A DNA stretch of 64,000 nt from Ruegeria arenilitoris (GTDB taxonomy: Bacteria; Pseudomonadota; Alphaproteobacteria; Rhodobacterales; Rhodobacteraceae), in assembly GCF_013030985.1 (NCBI RefSeq), contig NZ_WPYP01000002.1:1-64000 (forward strand). Reading direction: 5' to 3'. The notes beneath the pieces are model-generated. The model did no database searches. It saw only the letters and a list, made by a program, of their open reading frames with translations, and had not been told where the DNA came from. This document shows positions 8,758 to 17,606 of this stretch, in pieces (positions within the stretch are counted from its first letter, which is position 1; each line of letters opens with the position of its first letter). Made by a program: the position numbers and the translations under genes.

Positions 8758-9696
8758 ATGCTGAATTTCGCAACCCGTCGCTTCGGGCTGTCGCTGCTCA
8801 TCCTGTTCGTGGCGGTCACCGTCATGTTCCTGATGATCCGCGCTGTGCCTGGCGATCCGGTCCAAATCATGCTGGGCCCGCGCGCCACGCCCGAGCTTCA
8901 GGCTCAACTCACCGCGGCGCTGGGATTGGATCAACCTATCTGGAAACAGCTTTTGATCTTTTATGGGAATCTTCTGCAGGGTGACCTAGGGACCGATGTC
9001 TTTTCGGGCCGGCCCGTGACGGACATCGTATTCCAGCAATTGCCATTCACGCTGGAACTGATTTTTGCGTCGATTCTGTGGTCTGCAACACTGGGCATTG
9101 CACTTGGCGCCTATGCGGCTGCGCACCCCAACACGTTGATTGATCGCATCGCGGCCGCAATATCTGTCAGCTTCGTGGCTGCACCTGCCTTTGTTGTCGC
9201 GCTTCTGGCGCTTTTAGTTTTTGCCGTGCATCTGCAATGGTTCCCTGCCATTGGCGCGGGCGAAGGGTTTTGGGACCGTCTCGACCATCTGGTTCTACCC
9301 GCCTTTGCCATCGGGCTCAGCTGGGTTGGCTATATTGCCCGGCTGGTGCGGGCCTCGATGTTGGAGGTTATGGGCGAAAGCCATGTGCGCACAGCGCGGG
9401 CTTTTGGCATCGCCGAACGTCGCGTGGTCATGGTTTATGCGCTGCGCATCGCCATTCTGCCGGTGGTTACCGTGATCGGCGTTGGGATGGGCTTTCTTCT
9501 CAGCTCGGCCGTTTTTGCGGAAATCGTCTTTGCCCGCCCCGGCCTGGGCAAGTTGGTGATCGATAGCATCACCACCCGAAACTATCCGATTGTGATGGGC
9601 TCGGTCCTCATATCAACGGCATTGTTCGTGGTGTCGACGGCCTTGTCAGACCTGATCAATGCGTTGCTCGATCCACGTGCACGCACGGCTCACTGA
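8758..9696 (+). CDS. Peptide ABC transporter permease, DppB-type
   Basis: The 312-residue protein has the N-terminal helix and RAVPGDP motif of DppB/OppB permeases, five or six further membrane segments and the EAA loop (VRTARAFGIAERRVVMVYALR) that docks the ATPase. A TTG at 8752 is possible, but ATG at 8758 sits ten bases after TAAGGAG and is preferred. It pairs with the DppC-type permease 12 bp downstream to form the inner-membrane channel. Confidence 0.9.
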   Translation: MLNFATRRFGLSLLILFVAVTVMFLMIRAVPGDPVQIMLGPRATPELQAQLTAALGLDQPIWKQLLIFYGNLLQGDLGTDVFSGRPVTDIVFQQLPFTLELIFASILWSATLGIALGAYAAAHPNTLIDRIAAAISVSFVAAPAFVVALLALLVFAVHLQWFPAIGAGEGFWDRLDHLVLPAFAIGLSWVGYIARLVRASMLEVMGESHVRTARAFGIAERRVVMVYALRIAILPVVTVIGVGMGFLLSSAVFAEIVFARPGLGKLVIDSITTRNYPIVMGSVLISTALFVVSTALSDLINALLDPRARTAH

Positions 9697-9708
9697 GGGG
9701 AGAGAGGC

Positions 9709-10566
9709 ATGGAAAAATCTCGTTCCGAACTGGGTCAGATCATCGTCGGCGTTGCCCGTGACCCGCTTGGCCTTATGGGGTTGATCATCGTCGGTGTTAT
9801 CGTGTTCTGCGCCATCTTCGCCTATTGGATCGTACCCTATGATCCGATTGCGATGGATATCAAATCCCGCATGCAAGGCCCGTCTGCTGCGCACCTGCTG
9901 GGTACCGACCAGCTGGGCCGCGATACGTTTTCTCGGGTTATCGCCGGGGGTCAGGTCGCGCTCAAGGTGGCGTTGCCCGCCGTGTTCGGCGCGATGGCGA
10001 TTGGCCTGACGCTGGGCATGATTGCCGGGTATGGGCCGAAATGGCTGGATAACCTTCTGATGCTGTTTTTCGACACCATCAGGTCCTTTCCGACCGTGAT
10101 GTTCGCGCTGGCTGTTGTTGCCTTGGTTGGGCCCAGCTTGCAGACGGTGGTGTTTGTGGTCATGGCGACCTCAATCCCGACATACGGGCGCGTGGCGCGG
10201 ACCCAGACACTGACGCTGCGCAACTCCGAGTTCATATTGGCCGAACGTTCGATGGGGGCCAGCATGGCGCGCATCCTTGGTGTACATATGCTGCCCAACA
10301 TCATCGGCGTTCTGGCGGTGTTGGCGGCGATGGATATCCCCACCGTCATCGCGCTTGAGGCTGGCCTGTCCTTCTTGGGACTGGGCGTTAAACCCCCGAC
10401 ACCCAGCTGGGGCGCATTGCTCAAGGATGGCTATTCGCTGATCCGCCAAACACCGTGGTTGGTGGTGGGCGGGGGCCTGCCAATCATTCTGGCAACGCTT
10501 GGATTCACCTTTCTGGGTGAAAGCCTGCGCGACGTGGTTGACCCGAAACTGAGGAAACAGCGATGA
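9709..10566 (+). CDS. Peptide ABC transporter permease, DppC-type
   Basis: The 285-residue protein shows the DppC/OppC pattern: one N-terminal helix, a periplasmic stretch with HLLGTDQLGRDTFSRV, and a transport domain containing ILAERSMGASMARIL (EAA loop) and LEAGLSFLGLGVKPPTPSWG. GAGGGGAGAG precedes the ATG. Its stop overlaps the next ATPase gene by 4 bp (ATGA), indicating translational coupling. Confidence 0.9.
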   Translation: MEKSRSELGQIIVGVARDPLGLMGLIIVGVIVFCAIFAYWIVPYDPIAMDIKSRMQGPSAAHLLGTDQLGRDTFSRVIAGGQVALKVALPAVFGAMAIGLTLGMIAGYGPKWLDNLLMLFFDTIRSFPTVMFALAVVALVGPSLQTVVFVVMATSIPTYGRVARTQTLTLRNSEFILAERSMGASMARILGVHMLPNIIGVLAVLAAMDIPTVIALEAGLSFLGLGVKPPTPSWGALLKDGYSLIRQTPWLVVGGGLPIILATLGFTFLGESLRDVVDPKLRKQR

Positions 10567-11543
10567 CCGACACACTTCTGGAAATCGACCATCTCAGCGT
10601 CGACTACGAAACTGGCCGTGGCGATCTCAAGGCGCTGAGAGACATCACCTTCAACGTCAACAAAGGTGAAATTGTCGGCATCGTCGGGGAATCCGGCTGC
10701 GGCAAATCCACCCTGATCTCATCCATCCTACGCCTGACCGCACCCAATACGCGGTTCCGTGAGGGAGAGGTTCGGTTCAAAGGACAGGACTTGCTGAAGG
10801 CGTCTGAGCGTCAGATGCGTGATCTGCGTGGGGCGGACATATCCATTGTCTTTCAGGACCCGATGCAAACGCATAATCCGGTTCTGACCATTGGGCAGCA
10901 GATGCTGGATATTCAGCATCGCTCCAAACAGTCAAAGGTGGACAAGCTGGCCCACGCAGCCAAGATGCTAGGTGCTGTTGGCATTCCCGATCCCGAAGCG
11001 CGCCTGAAACAGTATCCGCATGAATTCTCCGGCGGTATGCGCCAACGGATCGCTATCGCCATGGCGCTGATGTCCGAGCCCGATCTTTTGATCGCGGATG
11101 AGCCGACCACGGCGCTAGATGCAACGCTTGAGGTGCAGATCATCGAACGCCTGCAAGAACTACAGCGCGAATTTCACTGTGCCATCCTGTTTATCTCGCA
11201 CCATCTGGGCGTGATTGCAGAACTCTGCGACCGGGTGGTTGTGATGTATGCCGGTGCAGTTGTCGAAAGCGGGGATGTGCGTGAGATTTTCCACAACCCC
11301 AAACACCCCTACACCCGCCGTCTGATCGAATGCGATCCCGGTCACATCAAAGAGCGCGCCCGTGTATTGCCCACCATTCCCGGCGAAGTGCCCGATCTGG
11401 CCAACCTGCCGGGGGGCTGCATTTTCCGGGATCGTTGCGATCAGTCCATGCCACGCTGCGCGACCGAAGTGCCACCGCTGGATCAATTGAAAGAAGGTCA
11501 TCACGCTGCATGCTGGCTGAACCACGAGGAGGTCACATCATGA
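10563..11543 (+). CDS. Peptide ABC transporter ATP-binding protein, DppD-type
   Basis: All ATPase motifs are intact: Walker A GESGCGKST, Q-loop FQDPMQ, signature FSGGMRQR, and Walker B LLIADEPTTALD. The C-terminal oligopeptide/dipeptide extension with NPKHPYTRRL and a Cys-rich GGCIFRDRC segment is typical of DppD/OppD. At 326 residues it has family length. Its 3' end overlaps the DppF-type gene by 4 bp, so the two ATPases should be made together as a heterodimer. Confidence 0.92.
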   Translation: MTDTLLEIDHLSVDYETGRGDLKALRDITFNVNKGEIVGIVGESGCGKSTLISSILRLTAPNTRFREGEVRFKGQDLLKASERQMRDLRGADISIVFQDPMQTHNPVLTIGQQMLDIQHRSKQSKVDKLAHAAKMLGAVGIPDPEARLKQYPHEFSGGMRQRIAIAMALMSEPDLLIADEPTTALDATLEVQIIERLQELQREFHCAILFISHHLGVIAELCDRVVVMYAGAVVESGDVREIFHNPKHPYTRRLIECDPGHIKERARVLPTIPGEVPDLANLPGGCIFRDRCDQSMPRCATEVPPLDQLKEGHHAACWLNHEEVTS

Positions 11544-12466
11544 GCTTGCTGAACGTTGTGGACCTACACACCAGCTATGGGCCGGTCAATGTGCTGGCGG
11601 GTGTCAGCTTCACCGTAGAACCCGGCGAGACCTACGCGCTAGTCGGTGAAAGCGGTTCTGGCAAAACAACGGTTATTCGTGCCATTGCTGGGCTTGCACC
11701 TGCGCAGGATGGCTCGGTTACCTTTGAGGGTCAGGAAATCCGTGGAGCGCCGGAAAGTGTCATGCGCCCCCTGCGCAAAGACATGGCAATGATGTTTCAA
11801 GACCCGGTCGGAAGCCTGTCTCCGCGCCTGACAATCCGCAGTCTGATCACCGAACCCTACCGCATTCAGGGCATGAAGGATCGCGATCTGGATGCCGAGG
11901 CTAAGCGCCTGTTGGAAATGGTAAACCTGCCCACGCATTTCGCGGATCGTTACCCTTATCAGCTGTCTGGCGGTCAGGCACGGCGCGTGGGTGTGGCACG
12001 CGCGTTGGCGTTGGAACCCAAGCTGATCCTAGCGGATGAACCGACCGCGGGCCTCGATGTCTCGGTACAGGGCGAGTTGCTGAACCTGCTCAACGATCTT
12101 CGCGAACGGCTGGGACTGGCGATGGTGATCATCACCCATAACCTCAGCGTCGTGCGCCACGTGGCCGACAGAATGGGCATCATGTATCTGGGTCGTTTGG
12201 TCGAGGAAGGCTCAACCGAGACGATTTTCAACGATCCGCGCCATCCCTATACGCGGTGCCTGCTGAGCGCCAACCCAGAGCCTGATCCTGATGCGCGATT
12301 GGAACGGATTGCCCTCAAGGGGGAACCACCCAGCCTGCTCAAACGGCCTTCGGGGTGCGAATTCCGCGAGCGTTGTCCCTTTGCCAAGGACATTTGCACC
12401 CAGACCCCTCAATGGGAAGTCGACGGCAGCCACGGGCTGCGTTGTCTGGCCCCGCTGTCGCAATAG
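11540..12466 (+). CDS. Peptide ABC transporter ATP-binding protein, DppF-type
   Basis: This is the second ATPase, 308 residues from the ATG at 11540. Walker A is GESGSGKTT, the signature LSGGQARR and Walker B LILADEPTAGLD; the C-terminal extension carries DPRHPYTRCL and CEFRERCPFA. The frame is open further upstream to 11330, but that part lies inside the DppD gene and the ATGA overlap marks the real start. It completes the importer that supplies the hydrolytic enzymes coded on either side. Confidence 0.92.
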   Translation: MSLLNVVDLHTSYGPVNVLAGVSFTVEPGETYALVGESGSGKTTVIRAIAGLAPAQDGSVTFEGQEIRGAPESVMRPLRKDMAMMFQDPVGSLSPRLTIRSLITEPYRIQGMKDRDLDAEAKRLLEMVNLPTHFADRYPYQLSGGQARRVGVARALALEPKLILADEPTAGLDVSVQGELLNLLNDLRERLGLAMVIITHNLSVVRHVADRMGIMYLGRLVEEGSTETIFNDPRHPYTRCLLSANPEPDPDARLERIALKGEPPSLLKRPSGCEFRERCPFAKDICTQTPQWEVDGSHGLRCLAPLSQ

Positions 12467-12474
12467 GAAATCCG

Positions 12475-14121
12475 ATGCCAAGCACACTCTATTTTAACGG
12501 CACAATCCTGACTATGGATGCGCAGAATTCTTCACCCGAGGCAGTTCTGACCGAAGGAGACAGGATTCAGGCCGTGGGGACCGAGGCTGACCTGCGCGCA
12601 CGCAGGCCCGCAGGTTTTCAGGAACACGACCTGCAAGGCCACACTCTGATGCCCGCGTTTATTGATCCACATGGGCATTTCCCGGATCCGGGGTTCATCC
12701 GGCTGTTCCGCGTTGATCTGTCTCCGCCTCCTTTGGGGGATTGCAGGCAAATGGCACAGGCGCTGGACAGGCTGCGAGAGAAGGCCGACGCAACGCCCGA
12801 GGGTGATTGGGTCATGGGGGTGTCTTTCGACAATACGTCCATTCTCGAAGGTCGTATGCCCACGCGGGCCGAGTTGGACGGTGTATCACGGCGTCATCCA
12901 ATCTGGGTTATTCACGCGTCAGGTCACAATGGTGCAGCCAATTCTCTGGCGCTTGAGAGGAGCGGAGTAAATCGTCAAACACCTGATCCGGAAGGCGGCC
13001 GCTTTGGCCGTGACCCTGAAACCGGAGCGCTGACCGGATTGATTGATGGTCTATCGGCCATGGGCGAGATGGGCGATACTGATTTTCTCATCAACCGGGA
13101 AAGGTTTTGGCAAGGCTTTGACGCCTGCCGCGACGAATACCTCGCCCACGGCGTGACCTACGCCCAGAATGCCTGGACGTCGCAAGCCATGCTGGAGCAC
13201 TTTGCCAGCCTGCCCGCGGATCAGGACCCGGGCATTGACATCGAGCTTTTACCTGTCGGAAACCTAGAGCCCGAGTTAACCACGCACTGGATTGAACCGA
13301 ACTGGCCCGGCAATCCACATTTCACATTGGGTCCGCGCAAGCTTTTCACGGATGGAGCTTTTCAGCTGCAGACCGCCTATCTGTCGGCCCCGTATTTCAG
13401 ACCTACGGATCCGGATCATCCGTGCGGAATGGTTTACACCTCGCAAAAGCAGCTGGATGTCGACGTCAGCAAGCTTCATGGCAGTGGCTTGCAAATTCAT
13501 TGCCATTGCAATGGTGATGCCGGCGCCGAGATGTTCATTGATGCGGTTGAAAAAGCTCTGCATGCGCACCCGCGCACAGATCATCGTCATACCATCATCC
13601 ACGGTCAGGCCCTAAGGGACGATCAGCTAGAGCGTATGGCCCAGCTTGGTCTCACCGTCAGCTTCTTTCCCGCTCATGTGTATTTTTGGGGGGATCGTCA
13701 TTACGACACTTTCCTGGGACCCGAGCGGGCTGCGCGGATATCACCGGCAGCGTCAGCTGAACGGTGCGGCGTGCGATATACGATTCACAACGATGCGTCG
13801 GTTACGCCAACACGTCCGATCCACTTGGCACATTGCGCGGTGAATCGCACAACCGCTTCGGGCCGTGTGCTCGGCGAGGATCAAAAGATCAGCGTACTGT
13901 CAGCGCTACGCGCGCAGACCATCGACGCGGCTTGGCAGGTTTTCAAGGAGGATCAACGCGGGTCTATCGAGCCGGGCAAGGTTGCTGATTTTGCTGTCCT
14001 TTCGCGCAATCCTTTGCACGCGCCAGAGCGCCTGACAGATACACGAGTGCTTGAAACAATTCGCAACGGTCAGAGTGTATTTGCCGCACCGCACGCCGAA
14101 CAAGAAATCGAGCACATATAA
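12475..14121 (+). CDS. Amidohydrolase family protein (YtcJ-like, Amidohydro_3)
   Basis: The 548-residue protein has the metal-dependent amidohydrolase fold. Visible metal-site elements are DPHGHF (HxH) near residue 62, HCHCNGDAG, IHGQ and the late Asp in HNDASVTP. The C-terminal composite sandwich includes GSIEPGKVADFAVL. Family members hydrolyse N-acyl or amide bonds. The frame is open earlier, but that part overlaps the ATPase gene; ATG 12475 lies 8 bp after its stop. It overlaps the M81 gene by one base. A role in breaking amides taken up by the importer is inferred from context. Confidence 0.85.
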   Translation: MPSTLYFNGTILTMDAQNSSPEAVLTEGDRIQAVGTEADLRARRPAGFQEHDLQGHTLMPAFIDPHGHFPDPGFIRLFRVDLSPPPLGDCRQMAQALDRLREKADATPEGDWVMGVSFDNTSILEGRMPTRAELDGVSRRHPIWVIHASGHNGAANSLALERSGVNRQTPDPEGGRFGRDPETGALTGLIDGLSAMGEMGDTDFLINRERFWQGFDACRDEYLAHGVTYAQNAWTSQAMLEHFASLPADQDPGIDIELLPVGNLEPELTTHWIEPNWPGNPHFTLGPRKLFTDGAFQLQTAYLSAPYFRPTDPDHPCGMVYTSQKQLDVDVSKLHGSGLQIHCHCNGDAGAEMFIDAVEKALHAHPRTDHRHTIIHGQALRDDQLERMAQLGLTVSFFPAHVYFWGDRHYDTFLGPERAARISPAASAERCGVRYTIHNDASVTPTRPIHLAHCAVNRTTASGRVLGEDQKISVLSALRAQTIDAAWQVFKEDQRGSIEPGKVADFAVLSRNPLHAPERLTDTRVLETIRNGQSVFAAPHAEQEIEHI

Positions 14122-15638
14122 TGACGGCCAAGCGTATCGCGATCGCGGGGTTTCAGCATGAAACCAATTGCTTTGGTGTAACAAAAGCTGGTCTCCCCGA
14201 GTTTGAGATGGCAGATTCCTGGCCCGGCTTGTTGCATGGCGAAAAGGTCATCTTGGAAACTGAAGGTATGAACTTACCCATCGCAGGTTTTGCCGCGGCT
14301 GCTCAAGCCGCAGGGATTGAGGTTGTTCCAATCCTTTGGTGTTCTGCCGAACCGTCCGCACATGTAACCGATCATGCATTCGAAGCGATTTGCGGGATGT
14401 TGTTGAATGGAATCCGAGATGCCGGCCACATTGACGGCGTTTATCTGGATCTCCACGGGGCAATGGTCACCGAAAGCCTTGCTGATGGCGAAGGGGAGAT
14501 TTTGCGACGCGTGCGCGAAGTTGTGGGTCCAGAATTTCCAGTGGTCGCAAGTCTGGACCTTCATGCCAACATTTCAGCCGAAATGGTCGAACATGCAGAT
14601 TATCTGGCAATTTTTCGCACTTACCCACATCTGGACATGGCAGATACGGGTGCACGGTGTGTTCCCGTCCTGAAGCGCTTGCTGGCAGGTGAACCACTAT
14701 ACAAAGCATTCCAAGCGGTACCGTATCTCATTCCCCTGCATGCTCAATATACAGGTTCCACACCGTTCGATGAAATCTATCAATTGCCGGTAGAATTTGA
14801 GCAGAAGGACGTCCTGGCCGAAATCGCTCTGGGTTTCACAGCGGCGGATTTCCCCGACACCGGCCCGTCCTGCGTTGCCTATGCAGCCACGGCCCAGCAA
14901 GCCACCGCTGCCGCCGGGGAAATTGTCGATTTGTTTTTGGCCCGGGAAGCTGATCTTGATTGCTCGATGTTGTCACTAGACGAAGCCGTTTCGAAATGTC
15001 GTCAGAAGTGGGGTAAACCCATTGTTCTCGCAGATGTTCAGGACAACGCTGGTGCAGGTGGGACATCTGATACCACAGGGTTGCTGGCAGCATTGATTAA
15101 AGGCGGTGCAAAGAAGGCCCTGATGGGTCTGTTCTACGATCCGGAAAGCGCAAGACAAGCTCATGAGGCCGGAGAAGGTGCATTGGTCCAACTGGCCATC
15201 GGTGCAAAGTCCGGCTTGGCGGGACATGTTCCGGTCAAGGCCGAGTTTGAAGTTTTGGCTTTGGGGGACGGCACTTGCCGCTATACCGGAGAAATGTATG
15301 GAGGTGGTGTAGCAACACTGGGCAAGACGGCAGCGCTGCGTCTGGTTGGACACGAGGCCGAGATTGACCTCGTCGCCACAAGCGTACGTAACCAATGTCT
15401 GGATCGCGCGCATTTTACGCACATTGGGCTGAATCCGAAAAGTTATTCGGTGATATGCGTCAAGAGCACCACACACTTTCGAGCAGACTTCGAACCGATT
15501 GCAGGAGATGTATTTCCGGTCTCTTCGCCTGGTACTTTTCTCTGCGATCTGGAAAAAATCCCTTACGCCTGTATCGCTAGAAGGTTGCCCTACACAGGCG
15601 ATGCCGCAATTAGCCAACACAAAGCAGAGGCCCATTGA
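14121..15638 (+). CDS. M81 family metallopeptidase (MlrC-like)
   Basis: The 505-residue protein matches the M81/MlrC family in size and motifs: GFQHETNCF at the N-terminus, YLDLHGAMVTE near residue 115, SLDLHANISAEMVEHAD near 147 and DVQDNAGAGGTSDTTG in the second half. MlrC was named as the last peptidase in microcystin breakdown, but most homologues lie in peptide-transport operons and their substrates are unknown. The start overlaps the amidohydrolase stop (TAATG), so the two are coupled. It is the last gene of the operon that begins at 5108. Confidence 0.88.
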   Translation: MTAKRIAIAGFQHETNCFGVTKAGLPEFEMADSWPGLLHGEKVILETEGMNLPIAGFAAAAQAAGIEVVPILWCSAEPSAHVTDHAFEAICGMLLNGIRDAGHIDGVYLDLHGAMVTESLADGEGEILRRVREVVGPEFPVVASLDLHANISAEMVEHADYLAIFRTYPHLDMADTGARCVPVLKRLLAGEPLYKAFQAVPYLIPLHAQYTGSTPFDEIYQLPVEFEQKDVLAEIALGFTAADFPDTGPSCVAYAATAQQATAAAGEIVDLFLAREADLDCSMLSLDEAVSKCRQKWGKPIVLADVQDNAGAGGTSDTTGLLAALIKGGAKKALMGLFYDPESARQAHEAGEGALVQLAIGAKSGLAGHVPVKAEFEVLALGDGTCRYTGEMYGGGVATLGKTAALRLVGHEAEIDLVATSVRNQCLDRAHFTHIGLNPKSYSVICVKSTTHFRADFEPIAGDVFPVSSPGTFLCDLEKIPYACIARRLPYTGDAAISQHKAEAH

Positions 15639-16268
15639 ATTCGAAACATCCCATTCTGAGAGCGTTTCTTCCTTAGATTTCGAACACAACCGCTTGGCGC
15701 TAAAAGTTCGAAAACCGAGTTCGTTCCCCTTATTCGCTGGCCAGTCATAGAGAACAAACTCGCGATCTAGAGGGTACTATTCGGTCACTTGATTGCGTGA
15801 GATTTGTGTTCAGATGGCGGTGACCAAAGAAATATTTCCCTTTATTAATTATACTTTAGCGCAAGTTCAGATTGTCAGCGATCAATAAGTTCAATTCTTT
15901 TTTTGTTCGCTGCGGGCACCTTAATTGACCGGTTTATACACCTCGCGGAGGCACCAAAACTGATGCGACTGCAGCTATTGTCGCGCTGCGAGCGCGTGCA
16001 GCGACAAACCAGAAGAAACAGGGAGGGCTCGAAGCCGACTTCGGTGCCGATGCAGCAAAGCTCCCTGCCCCGATAGCAGCCGATCACGCGGACGGCCCAA
16101 AGTAGACATCTGGCAGCAGATCGCCATGCTGCGTTTGCAGCCCGCATTTCCGCTATTCGCTGCAAGTGCAACACTTGGAGCTAGCTCACAAGGGAAAGAA
16201 AAGGTCTTGCTAGTCTACTTCATAGCAATGGAGAGGTGCAGCTCAGCCCGACTAAAATCGGTCGCACA
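15639..16268. other. Gene-free stretch, no recognised content
   Basis: About 630 bp with no credible gene. Short frames on both strands have no family resemblance. Nearby runs such as TTTATTAATTATACTTTA (15841-15858) are AT-rich compared with the neighbourhood. I see no clear terminator for the M81 operon. It reads like insertion-sequence scar tissue. Confidence 0.5.
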
Positions 16269-16570
16269 AGGCTCAGGACCCATTGATTTCAGCCAAGTGG
16301 CATGATTCACGAGCGGTGATATGGGCGATCTCTTCTGGCTGACCGACGACCAAATGGCCCGTCTGCAACCATATTTTCCAAGCCCCACGGCAAGACGGGC
16401 GTGAAATACGACAAACGCCGCTATTAGCGGCGCAATCGGATCGCGATTATGTTCGGCAAGCTCAAGGACTGGCGGCGCATGGCAACCGGCTAAGACAGAT
16501 GCCCAAAGGTGTTCCTGTCGGTCATCGCTTTGGCAGCAACCGTCATCTACTGGCTATGAGTCCTGAGCCT
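16269..16570 (+). mobile_element. IS5-type insertion sequence remnant
   Basis: Perfect 11-bp inverted repeats (AGGCTCAGGAC / GTCCTGAGCCT) bound a 302-bp segment. Inside are the two ends of an IS5-family transposase gene: MGDLFWLTDDQMARLQPYF from 16321 and, after a large deletion, KYDKRRY and RRNRIAIMFGKLKDWRRMA. Stop codons interrupt the second part and it ends with FLSVIALAATVIYWL near 16558. About two thirds of the gene, including most of the catalytic core, is gone. Confidence 0.85.
16321..16559 (+). pseudogene. IS5-family transposase fragment
   Basis: N- and C-terminal ends of the transposase are fused by a deletion near 16390-16400. In-frame TAG (16425-16427) and TAA (16491-16493) follow. 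The familiar C-terminal RRNRI...MFG.LKDWRR segment of this IS5 subgroup is present, so recognition is fairly secure, but no functional product is possible. Confidence 0.82.
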
Positions 16571-16736
16571 GGATTCAATTGCCTCATCAGTCAAACGGTT
16601 GCAACGGAGCCCTATTCGTTTGGGTTATTCGGATTTTTCAAATCTTCCTGAATAGTGCTGTCGCATTTTTGCGGGTGGTCCACACAACTCACCCGGCGCA
16701 TATTTCGGAACACATACTATTTCTTCAGGAGCACAC

Positions 16737-17606
16737 ATGAGCACCAAGTATTTTGCACCAAAGGGTGGTCATCCCGGTCAGGAGCAATTGTTGACCGACC
16801 GCGCTGTTTTTACTGACGCTTATGCCGTGATTCCGAAGGGCACGATGCGGGACATTGTGACCAGTTACCTGCCGTTTTGGGAAGAAACGCGTCTGTGGGT
16901 GATCTCGCGACCGCTGAGTGGTTTTGCTGAAACCTTCTCGCAATACATCATGGAAGTTCAACCGGGTGGCGGCTCTGATCGACCCGAGACCGATCCCGAG
17001 GCCGAGGGCGTTTTGTTCATAGTCGAAGGTACAGCAACGTTGGTCGTCGAAGACAAGACCTATGATCTGACGCCCGGCGGCTATGCCTATCTGCCGCCAA
17101 AAAGTGAATGGACCTTACACAATCGTGCGGATGCTACGCTGCGGTTCCATTGGATTCGAAAGGCTTTCGAACCGGTCGAAGGGCTGGAAACTCCCGATGT
17201 TCTGATCCTCAACGAAAATGACATTGAGCCAACCCCAATGCCCGGGACAGACGGCAAATGGGCCACAACGCGATTTGTCGACCCAAGTGATCTGCGCCAC
17301 GACATGCATGTAACCGTGGTGACGTTTGAGCCCGGCGCCGTCATCCCGTTTCTGGAAACCCATGTGATGGAACATGGTCTCTACGTTCTTGAGGGAAAAG
17401 CAGTCTATCGGCTGAACAATGACTGGGTCGAAGTTGAGGCAGGCGACTACATGTGGTTGCGCGCGTTCTGCCCCCAAGCTTGCTATGCAGGTGGGCCGGG
17501 CAAGTTCCGCTACCTGCTTTACAAGGACGTGAATCGGCATATGTCACTGCGACCCGCACATTCCGCGTACCCGCAGAACCAGCGCCTCAGGACGGCGGCC
17601 GAGTAA
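16737..17606 (+). CDS. allE: (S)-ureidoglycine aminohydrolase
   Basis: The 289-residue protein is a bicupin with the AllE pattern. The second cupin holds the likely Mn ligands in ETHVMEHGLYVLEGKAVY (about residues 206-223) and a WVEVEAGDYMWL strand. It releases ammonia from (S)-ureidoglycine to give (S)-ureidoglycolate, the substrate of AllA coded at 27327. CAGGAGC precedes the ATG. It stands apart from the other purine genes, next to the bhc cluster, and its last 20 bases overlap the end of convergent bhcR. The pathway end product, glyoxylate, is the input of the cycle coded next door. Confidence 0.9.
   Translation: MSTKYFAPKGGHPGQEQLLTDRAVFTDAYAVIPKGTMRDIVTSYLPFWEETRLWVISRPLSGFAETFSQYIMEVQPGGGSDRPETDPEAEGVLFIVEGTATLVVEDKTYDLTPGGYAYLPPKSEWTLHNRADATLRFHWIRKAFEPVEGLETPDVLILNENDIEPTPMPGTDGKWATTRFVDPSDLRHDMHVTVVTFEPGAVIPFLETHVMEHGLYVLEGKAVYRLNNDWVEVEAGDYMWLRAFCPQACYAGGPGKFRYLLYKDVNRHMSLRPAHSAYPQNQRLRTAAE

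Noticed and set aside
15875..16174. A 99-codon minus-strand frame in the gene-free stretch
   Set aside because: No motif, no ribosome site and unusual composition; treated as non-coding scar sequence.
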